Origin: Strigamia acuminata
Taxonomy: Eukaryota > Arthropoda > Chilopoda > Geophilomorpha > Linotaeniidae
NCBI GenBank assembly: GCA_949358305.1
Contig: CASHSZ010000001.1
Span: 278,501 to 342,500, forward strand
Direction: 5' to 3'
DNA: 64,000 nt
Of this stretch, positions 55,360 through 64,000 are shown piece after piece. Position 1 is the stretch's first letter; every line of letters starts with the position of its first letter. The notes below the pieces were generated by a model. That model saw only the letters and a program-made list of their open reading frames with translations. It was not told the origin of the DNA and did no database searches. A program made the position numbers and the translations under genes.

Positions 55360-57351
55360 ATGAAGTGCTTCATTGCATGTCTCACTCTGAGCGCTGTTTT
55401 CTTTTCAGTCGTATCAGGTAACGATTTACACTTTATTATCACTTTACATTACGTATTCAAAGTTTTAGTATCACTTAATTAATTTTATTTGCAGCTGAAA
55501 CAAAATTGGACGCACTAGAACGTAAATTAGATTATTTCTTTTTTTGTGAATATCTTTCAAATAAACTTCTATTTTAGTCACATATGGGCCTGCGGGGGCC
55601 ATTCCTATTCCCCTCCCCATCCCTGGAATAGGTGTAAAAGAGCCATTTGCAAAAATGCCACTGACTATCAACGACGCAACAAAAATGGGCTTTGAAAAAC
55701 TCAACGGGCAGTGTTCGAATCACATCAAAGGCTACAAGTATTCACAAGTAGAAAAAAACCCGACTGTCATTCTTCTATACGACGAAATCGGCCACATTGC
55801 AGGAGTCCAAACAACCGTAAATTTACACTTTACAATCACTTAAAGTTGCAGTCTTATCCAAATCGTTTTTTTAGTACCCAGAAAAAGAAGCGAAGACTGA
55901 TAAAAATGTTGAAAAATGGTTCGAAAAACATCCAATGTTTACTCATGAAGTAACTGATAAGGGCCTTTTTTACACTCTAACAGCATATTTCAAAGATCCA
56001 AGTACAGTACACACAATTCTGTTTGTACCCCGTCTTATTTTTTTACACGATATTGTGAATTAGCCCCCCATTCTGCCCGAAATAATTAGCATTTAGTTTT
56101 TTTTTTAATTTTAGTGCTCTGTAGCACTATTCTACGCCACAGTCCATAGAAATAATGGTCGGCTGACTCCTTTGATCTATGAGAGTTGCACCGTTAGTAC
56201 CTAATCTGCCACTAGAGCATGTCGCAAGCACATCTGGCTCTAACCAGACCAGAGGGTCTTATTGGCCTGTGTGAATGGCTCACAATTGTGAATTTGCATT
56301 AATTTTTTTTGTAGTTTTATTTTTTATTACATGTTTATTTTATTTTCCTAAAAAAAGAAGAAATGAAATTTCGGATCTTTATTTAAATGTGAGTCAGTAG
56401 ACCATTCTTTCTATGGATTGTTTCTACGCTAAGGGGTCCAATAATTTCGTCAAATGCCGTTTTTATTGACGTAATAATCGGCTCCGAAAAAATTGCTCTG
56501 TGCCGTGACCTAGAAAAACAAACAAATATGAAAAAGCAAGTTTTGGAAAAAAGCTTGTATATTGGTGCTTCAAATCGCCGCCAGAGTGCACTACTATGGC
56601 AGACTGTTTCGTGATGGCCGTGACCGTACCAAAAAACGTTTTAAAAAATAACTTTTTCTTTACAATATTAAAAAAACAAATTTAATTAATTGATGATAAC
56701 ATCGACACAATTTAATCGATTTTATTTGAAGAAACTATCTGCGATAAAGGACATGCCGAACGCGAGGTAGGAGTTAACTTGTACTTTAAAAACGGCACCG
56801 ACCACGGCCATGTTAAAATACCGAAGGAAGAGACGAATATCCCAAAAGCATGGACAAAAGGAAGATGTTTCCATTCCATGGGTAGATGGAGTTTTCAAAG
56901 ATTTTAAGTTGATTGGTCTAATACTGTTTAATTAATAGGAATGCATTATTGGTACGACACAAGTGAGCTTGAGAACTGCGATTATTTCCAGCCATTCTTT
57001 TTACTGTACTCGGAGGGGCAGCTGGCTGGTTTTGGTTTCGCTGTAGTTGGTCATTTCAAATCGTCGCGTTACGAATATCCAGCAAAGCCGTTCCTCCCGG
57101 TAAGTAGGATGCACATCAATTCCATCTACTGGACTCAAATTGTAAACATTTTATTATACTTTAATTTACAGTTGTTCATGGAGAGGGTTCCAAAATGTAT
57201 GTATCACGTTCATAACAATCTTCTGCCTGTGTCAACTATGCACGTGTACTTTAATGGCCCACCAAAAAAATTCTGCTTACCGATTAAGCTTTCTAACCCT
57301 TTGGATTGGTGGAACCTACTTCTTAATATTTTTAAGTCTCTACTACCTTAA
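55360..57351 (+). CDS. gene D: secreted six-cysteine protein
   Basis: Seven exons: 55360-55417, 55495-55521, 55578-55816, 55875-56001, 56732-56881, 56939-57099, 57172-57351; 313 aa. The signal peptide is followed by a Pro-rich GPAGAIPIPLPIPG linker like that of gene A. All six cysteines and the NGT sequon are present. It shares the extended hydrophobic exon 7 tail with C. Intron 4 is 730 bp because of inserted sequence, and its donor is CCA-A|GTACAG where the others have CCA-G|GTA, so the split codon at the exon 4/5 join encodes Lys, not Asp. The LTR fragment pair ends about 200 bp upstream. Function unknown. Confidence 0.82.
56020..56690. other. insertion in gene D intron 4
   Basis: About 670 bp absent from the other paralogues. 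AGTCCATAGAAATAATGGTC (about 56141) is loosely inverted at about 56400. No ORF or clear terminal repeats. Confidence 0.5.
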
Positions 57352-57356
57352 TCTCA

Positions 57357-57562
57357 AAGAAATAAATAAAAAGGCATTTTATTTGGAAAATGTTAAAAAA
57401 AATAAAAAGGCATTTTATTTGGAAAATGTTAAAAAAAAATAAAAAAAAAATTTACTTGGAAAATGTTAAAAAAAATAAAACAGAATTTTACTTGGAAAAT
57501 GTTAAAAAAAATAAAAAAGAATTTTACTTGGAAAATGTTAAAAAGAAATAAAAAGGCATTTA
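57357..57562. repeat. 36-40 bp tandem repeat with AATAAA signals after gene D
   Basis: About five copies of GGCATTTTATTTGGAAAATG plus TTAAAAAAAATAAAAA. Gene C has about one and a half copies at the same place (35230-35275). Confidence 0.85.
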
Positions 57563-57605
57563 GACATGCATATACACATTCAACACTATACAAACATCAG
57601 CATAT

Positions 57606-57788
57606 AGCGGATCCAAGAAATCCTCAACAGTTAGGCTAAAGTATATCAAACAATGAATATCCGAGTGGCCAACGGTAAGATGTCAGCTGAATTCCATAAT
57701 ATTAAACAGACAGCAAAAATCTTCTTGCTTGATTATCTTGACAAGAAGATGAGTGTTGGCCTAATCCTGATAATTACGCTATCGCAAG
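57606..57788. repeat. duplicated block downstream of gene D
   Basis: Counterpart of 43606-43778, here joined directly to the D unit. It supports a C/D segmental duplication. Confidence 0.7.
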
Positions 57789-57816
57789 ATATATTTAATA
57801 CAAGAATTTTCGACAA

Positions 57817-57905
57817 GGGTTCGTTTTGTCGAATATTGCTTTGTCGAATTTGACTTGTCGACGGATTGACCTGATCGACAAAACCGCGTCGACAAGTCGA
57901 GTTAG
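57817..57905. repeat. clustered TCGACAA/TTGTCGA motifs
   Basis: Eight or so copies of TTGTCGA or TCGACAA within 90 bp, in both orientations. Confidence 0.55.
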
Positions 57906-58379
57906 ACAAAGCATCAAGTGTAATTGTTTTGTTTATTTTTTCATTACTGTTAAATTATTATTTTTTACTTCTTATATTTGTTTTTATGGGTGATTATTAT
58001 CAACAACAGTATTGATCAGCCCAATCCTCTTATAGTTGTGGGCTATGCCATGCAAGAAATCTAAAACTTGCATGTTGCAATGTGTAATGGCGGGTCCAGA
58101 CGTTTTTGGAGAACGGCAACGGGTGGGCGGAGCTAACTCTACAAGTTGCCGTTCCCGTCCTGTGCATGGCGGAACCTCTCTACTGAGGCCACCAGTGACG
58201 CAATAAACAGAGGAGAGCCGAAACCAAGGAAAACTCCATTACAGTCTGTAAACGGATTCCGTCAACAAATTCAAGTGTGTTACTTCCATTACGCAATAAT
58301 TCAATCCGCACCCCTTAAACTTAAGCACACCGCAAGAATTACATTTTGCGCTTATTCAATTTTACAACAGGTATGCTAG

Positions 58380-59703
58380 CCCGGCCAAAGTTGGTGATGG
58401 CTTCTCGTCATCAGCGCAATGGTTTCTCGCGATGGCTTCTCACGATGTTCTTCGGTCCAAATAAATTTGAATTCTTCAATTAAAATTATCGGAAAAGATT
58501 CCAAAATCATATCATCTATATTACTCACGAACAATGCGAAGAGAACAATGCGAAGATAAGCAATTCGGGTAATTTCTTCTCACCATGGTCGGAAGAATTC
58601 CTTAAGCTGCGATGACGACTTGACTTCTATCACCGGTCCCTGACAAGCTCAATGCTTATCTGTTGTCTAGCTCAATTCAGTTGTGACTGAGCAAGATAAA
58701 ATCCCGCTGCTAGTTTTAGCTTTAGCAGCAAGAAAGGCTTTCACTGGTTGTGAAAGGAGTCTAAATATTTTGCAAGATTACTACTAACTAAGGGTGCGTT
58801 TGGATCAGTTTGAATCGGTTTTTAAAAAAATCCGATCCAATTCAAAAAATTGCGGATGGGTAAATTGATTATTCAATCCTATCCGGAAAAAAATGGCATT
58901 CTATCCAATCCTATCCGCATTCAATTCAAACCGAATGCGGATTTCGGATCGGATTGAGTTCCAGATGTCACATTTCGCAATAAAGTTGAAAATTTGAAAA
59001 TTTCAAAGATTTTTTTGTAATCAATGTCATCAATGTCATTTTCGTGATTTTAAGCACATGGAGCTTGGAGACAGTTATGCTTTCTTTGCGTTGATATTGA
59101 TAATGAAAACTAGTAAACTAACGTGTGATGGAATTTATATACCGGAAAGCGGAACAATGATTGGACGTTTAAGTAAATGTAATATAAACGTCCTATAAAC
59201 GTCGTAAAAACGTTATTTTTAAAAAATCGGATTACACGGATCGGTTTCGGTTTTTTCCCACAACCCGATCCGGAATGAACAAATAAAAATTCGGATTATT
59301 CAGTTCGATTCGAAAAACAACCGGATTGATTTGGGGCCATCCGAAACCGACTCAATTCAATCCGAATTCGGTTTGAGTCGGATTGTAACCGATCCGACCG
59401 CACCCTTACTACTGACTGTGCCAATAAGGTTTTTTGGTTTCAAGAAACAGTTTCATGTGGTGTTTTCAAGACAAAGGTTTGGTCCAAAGTGATTTCTAAA
59501 AGCTCGGACAGGATGCACATCCTGTTAAAACGTTGGGGCTCAAAGCCTTTTTGCCTTGAGAACATCCTATTTGATCGTGAGAGTCTTTTTTACGTGATAA
59601 AATAAAAAATATATAAAAATAAACTAACAATTCTGATAAATAAAATATACGCGTATAACTTTTTATTTTGCATTCCACCAATGGTGACTATTGGGTCACC
59701 ACA
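58380..59703 (-). mobile_element. LTR-like sequence, right tip defined
   Basis: On the minus strand it begins TGTGGTGACCC at 59703 with a 7-bp tip hairpin (TGGTGAC / GTCACCA). It shares layout with the LTR at 1949-3017 (CAGGATGTGCATCCTG and GCAAGAAAGG-type blocks). The other end is not resolved. It is interrupted by the MITE below. Confidence 0.5.
58790..59407. mobile_element. inverted-repeat element in the LTR
   Basis: AAGGGTGCGTTTGGATC at the left and, inverted, AAGGGTGCGGTCGGATC at the right. The interior is full of CGGATTGAAT-like repeats. No clean target duplication. Confidence 0.65.
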
Positions 59704-60084
59704 ACATTAGTGCGAAATTAAGTAATTTTCAGTGTAATAAAAAATAGTGTGAAAAAAAGTAGTGCGAAATTAATTTATGTTTAGTGAAAAAGAAAGAATA
59801 AATAGTGTGCCAATAAATACAACCCGTTTTGTGGTGGTTCTCCCGACTAAGCGTCGTGACCGAAAACTGGTCATCATAACTATGCAGATGTAAAATTTAA
59901 ATAAAAATACAACTTATCTTTATTGTTCTTTTGGTGTCGAAATATTTTGATTTACAACATGATTTGGATTTGGCCATCATTTCCTTCACGTGAATTGGTT
60001 ATCACTTCCTTCATGTGAAACAATCCTCATAAGGTGGTTTGTAATAATAATACACACAACTATTCCAGACGTCTGACACTAACC

Positions 60085-62611
60085 ATGAATTGTTTTACGG
60101 TATGTTTGATTCTATGGACACTTAGCGCTCCGTTCGAGAATTTGTCGTTTGCTTCGAAATCTGGTAATTCACCATTCATATTATGTCTGAAATCTCGTGT
60201 TTTTTTTTTACCTTGTGGTCCACATAAAACCAGTCCGACAACATAAAGAGGGTTACCAATTAAATATTTATTAATCAACAGTTGTGGGTAGTGTTGTTTC
60301 ATTAACATTTCTGGTGCAGTTTTTTCTGCTCTTTCGTTTGGTGTTTAGTCTTTGACGATCCGAACCCGCGTTCTCGAGATATTTGCGATTTTAATCAATC
60401 TTTGTTCCAATTTACCAGGTTTGATTGCACTAGTCATTCTTGAATTTCAGTTTGTGGTACTTATTAAGTTTTTTCAGCGGTACTTTTGTGGATTTCTTCA
60501 GATGTACCAGTGTGAGATCGTGCGAGATTTTGCAAGATTTTGTATCAAATATTTATAGATTTTGTGAGATTTTGCTACGTTTTGACTGATTTTAACTAAA
60601 GTATGGTACCACTATCCTGAGATGCAGTACTTTTTTAAAAGTATTAAAAGTATTACCTAGCGGTATTGGTACAGATACCGATACCGCTAAAGAAATCCAC
60701 AAAAGTACCACAAAATCTGAAATTCAGGAATGACTAAGCTTAGTGCAATCAAATTTGGCAAATTGAGACAAAAATTGATTAAAAACGCAAAAATCTCGAG
60801 AACAAAAGCTATGATCGTCAAAAACTAAACACCAAAGTAAAGAGCAGATAAATATGCACAACAAACGTTAATAAAACAATACCACCCACAACTAATGATA
60901 AATATATATTTAAATAAACAATACATAAATTTTTTTGATACACCCTTGGTAACCCTCCTTGTATTGTCGGGCCAGTTTTGTGTGGACCTCGCTGAATATG
61001 TGAGTGAAATTTGTCATTATTTTTCAGATTCAACACCGCAGTGGGATTCATTAAGAGGTGAGTTATTTATTTCTGTTATTAATTTATTGTAGACCAATTC
61101 TAAAAAAACATTTCAGTCACTTTCAGTCTTGATAAGAAGGACAAATATGCATTTGCGAAAATGCCGCTCACTAAACTGGAGGCGGTAAGCGCCGGATTTA
61201 AAAGCTTGAATAAGGATTGTTCGGGCAAATTCGAAGGTTTCAGGTATTACAAAGATAAGGACCCGGCTGTCATTCTTTTGTACGATGTTAAAGGTTACAT
61301 TGCTGGCATTCAAACTAGTGTAAGTTTTTGAAAAAATCACTTGTTTCTATACTAAATCAAACGAAGAAAATATTTAGTTTTCAAAATTTGACATTTTGGC
61401 AGCTGCACACACAAAAAAGGTTTAAATTTTTTAAATACTGTATGTATAAGCTTATATAAATGACAAGTTCTGCTATGTTCCATCAAATCGAGACAGTCAA
61501 ACAGCTGTGGGAAAGGAAATAAGTATTGAGAACTCCATTTTCCTAGTTTTATGTAACCGTTGTACAACCAAATGGAATTTAAAGCCAAAAACTAGAAGGA
61601 AAAAAGCTAAAAAAAAATAATAAAAGAATAATAAATTCAGAAAAGTTTGCTAAAATGACTAAAAATTGGTTATTTCTTATTTTAAAATTAAAATTTAAAA
61701 AAAATTAAAAAAGTATTGATTTTTTTTCATTTATAGATTGCGGAAAATAAAATTAAAACTAAAAAAGCTAAGGAATGGTTCAAAGGACATCCAATTTTTA
61801 CTGTAGAGCATGAACCACTGAGTAAAACAGACAAGCATTATACCTTAACAGCATATTTTGTCGATCCAGGTACATGGAAATGGTTGTCAAAAAATTAAAA
61901 CTCGTTTAAATCATTCTTAAAATCATTCTTAAAAAGATATCATTTGCGCTGATGGCCGCAAAAAGCCGCCGACAAGCACAAAAGCAGGAACTAGTGTATC
62001 CTACAAAAATGGCACTGAAAACTTTATAGTACCCAAAAAGGAGTCGGATCTGGCCAATACAAAATGGGTGAAAGGAAAATGCTTTCCAGGAATGGGTAAG
62101 CGCAAAATCGTCAAAATGCGATGTTTCATATGAACTACCGTACATTTATTTTTTTATTTATTTTTTTATATATTTATTTATTTATTTATTTTTTTATATA
62201 TTTATTTATTTATTTATTTATTTATATATTTATTTATTTATTTATTTTTTCTTCTTTAAATTGCAGGTCAACATTATTGGTACGACCTCAGTAAAGATAT
62301 GGACTGCATGTATTTTCAACCGTTTTTCCTGTTTTATCATCAAGAGATTCTTATTGGCATCGGTTTTGATTTTTTTGACTATTACGCCTCGCATCGGTAT
62401 GAACAGTATATAAATCCTACAGCAGATACTTTCTCGGTATAAGTTTAAAATTAAATCGGGTATTTTTTGTTGTTGTTAATAAGTGTTTATATACTTGTAG
62501 CACTTCATACAGGTTATACCAGATTGTGTGACCGGATATCTTCGTGAAATTGGCAATGTGACCACTTTTCACGTGTATTTGATTGACAATCCAGCGGACA
62601 TAAAGTGTTGA
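60085..62611 (+). CDS. gene E: secreted six-cysteine protein, most divergent paralogue
   Basis: Seven exons: 60085-60163, 61028-61057, 61117-61319, 61737-61869, 61937-62095, 62267-62436, 62501-62611; 294 aa. Exon 1 encodes a signal peptide unlike A-D, but the relics before B and C match this one, so E may keep the older 5' end. The Pro-rich linker of A/D is absent (TFSLDKKDKYAFAKMPL). All six cysteines, the NGT sequon, HYWYD, FQPFFLFY and TTFHVYL are kept. Introns are longer: intron 1 holds a foldback element and intron 5 a (TTTA)n tract. The upstream region lacks the TTGTCAAC block. Function unknown. Confidence 0.82.
60213..60990. mobile_element. foldback element in gene E intron 1
   Basis: Left arm about 60213-60500 and right arm about 60655-60990 are inverted copies (GTGGTCCACATAAAACCAGT against GAGGTCCACACAAAACTGGC; GAGGGTTACCAA; GAATTTCAG..TGTGGTACTT). 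Confidence 0.75.
62149..62250. repeat. (TTTA)n tract in gene E intron 5
   Basis: T/A-rich tetranucleotide run just before the exon 6 acceptor. Confidence 0.85.
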
Positions 62612-63009
62612 AATGTAAGAAAAATGTAGACCAAATGTAATGTCTAATTTCAAAGGTCTAAATAAAGGTATGGTAAACGTTTAAAAAATTATTCGGATTG
62701 TTGATTATATTTGTCCGATATTCTTGGTTATAAAACTCACAAACACTTTTGCAAAAAAACACTATTGGCGAAAGCCAAAAGCTGTTGACTGAAGCGCTCT
62801 TTACTAATGCAGCAAAGCTAGCTTAAATCTTATGCTGGAGCTTTAAGGGGCAGAAAATTTCAATTCAGAATAATTAATTAAATAAGTAACCAATGACTAT
62901 AAATTTCACGTGAGCTAAAGTCTATCATCATATAAACATAATCAAAAATTTTTAGCAAAAAAAAGAAATAAGAACAAAATTTTTCGGTTAAAGTACACTT
63001 TACGGGCGA

Positions 63010-63352
63010 CCCGAATTTTCATTGTTGGGAGCGTTGGCGAATTACACATCTCAACTACGAGCAAGTGCTGGACCATATTTATTTACCCCAAACAAATATG
63101 TACCAATACCAAATCATGCAAGAGTGCGGCATTGGCAGTGCACCACGTCCACAGACTGGTCGTCGTATTTGCGGGAAATCTACGGCGTTGTTCTTTCCAA
63201 CGACGGCAACATGGTAATCGGTGGCCCGGGTGCACGGAAAAATTAAATCGTTATCGTTTCCATGCACGAACAAATCCTGAGTACCCAGAATGCATTGTGG
63301 TAATGCAATCGATCGTGACCGGTCGTACACAAGATGGAAGTGACTACTGAAT
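63010..63352 (+). pseudogene. integrin-alpha-like fragment, frameshifted
   Basis: One frame gives an EC...TGRRICGKS stretch. A second frame then gives GVVLSNDGNMVIGGPGA, and a third later gives a TGRTQDGSDY end. In integrin alpha beta-propellers a Cys pair precedes a GFSAVxxxDGxxxxGGPG block and a DDSY motif, in this order and spacing. At least two frame changes and stops show it is dead. Neighbours are unrelated. Confidence 0.5.
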
Positions 63353-63359
63353 ACAAAAT

Positions 63360-64000
63360 CAGATAATACTAAAAATGTTTGATCAATTTATTTTATAATT
63401 TATTACGGAGTATTAATTATTAATTTAAAAATACTGTAATCCATTTATTTTGCACAATCAAACTACAATATTTTGTAAAAGTGGTCGCCATTTGTAATTA
63501 CAACACGTGCACAGATTGTGTGTACGGTACCAAACAATTTCCGTGCATGGATAAACACAAACGAAACACACAGACAGAATCATTTTGTTTGCGGCGTGAC
63601 AACCTGAAAATTCAGACTCTGAATATTTAGTCTGATACTCTTAGCTTAAACACATAAGCTTCACTCGCATTCAGCTGTGGGAATTCAATAGGAGAATGAT
63701 GGGAATAAGGAAAATATTGGATTTAGACAAAGCAATGACAATACGATTTCAAATGTATTATCAAGGTTAAAATACCTATTCAAAGTCTTTCAAGGTTTGT
63801 TAAGTTCTCTCATTGTATAAAATTGATTATACAAAACCAGACGAAATTCAAGAAAAAACTGGAGAATCTGATTAAGAAACTTAACGACGACTTTTAACCA
63901 CAACTGCACACGTGGAACTGTTTTTATGCCAAATGCAATATGATTCAACGTCAAATGATTTTTATTTCCTGTAGTCTTTTTGTATAAATTACTGCGGAGG
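63360..64000. other. no gene recognised
   Basis: No ORF of note. The last 45 bases (GATTTTTATTTCCTGTAGTC...) resemble the start of the units upstream of genes B and C, so another unit might begin here; the match is short. Confidence 0.35.

Noticed and set aside
1-64000. tRNA or rRNA genes
   Set aside because: No cloverleaf or rRNA core was recognised by eye on either strand; primer-site matches are complements of tRNA ends only.

Overview
The window is eukaryotic, most likely animal and probably arthropod DNA. It is AT-rich and full of transposons. Host genes are split into seven short exons with GT..AG introns and AATAAA signals, and an integrin-alpha-like relic lies at the right end. The arthropod assignment is inference (TATA/initiator-like promoters, a short TTAGG run); no species can be named.

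Host genes. Five intact paralogues lie head to tail on the + strand, called A-E here: 5174-6476, 23269-25210, 33816-35215, 55360-57351 and 60085-62611. I rebuilt each exon by exon. All have seven exons with the same intron phases (1,1,0,1,1,0). They encode predicted secreted proteins of 294-327 aa with a signal peptide, six conserved cysteines and a strongly conserved HYWYD / PxF / STMHVYF C-terminal half. I do not recognise the family. The repeat unit carries a conserved promoter block (TTGTCAACTTGTCAAC...ATAAATAGATG). Decayed copies of the E-type first exon survive upstream of B and C. A last-exon scrap lies near 8.3 kb, and a block downstream of C is duplicated downstream of D.

Mobile DNA fills the spaces. 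(1) 1-3017, minus: LTR, tRNA-Pro-like primer site and a long gag-like frame that runs off the window. (2) 9112-21456, plus: complete Ty3/gypsy-type element with identical 959-bp LTRs, 4-bp target duplication, gag, pol joined by a predicted -1 frameshift, and a third, spliced ORF of unknown function. (3) 26284-30917, minus: decayed copy of the same family, split by a piggyBac-like TTAA element that itself holds another inverted-repeat element with a 36-bp satellite. (4) 35527-43598: nest in which a TA-flanked element holds a CACTA-like element, which holds a Ty1/copia element (36059-41389, one in-frame stop) and a solo LTR (41751-43158). (5) 45071-53197, minus: second Ty3/gypsy-type element with intact gag and pol but a 3' LTR missing its first ~194 bp. 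(6) LTR fragments at 54451-55162 and about 58380-59703. Many small inverted-repeat elements lie between.

Most unusual signals: the unknown six-cysteine tandem family with vestigial exons; the three-exon third ORF of the 9-21 kb element; and an inverted repeat (TGGTGA...TCACCA type) at the very tip of all nine LTR starts in the window, kept across divergent families with a compensatory change.
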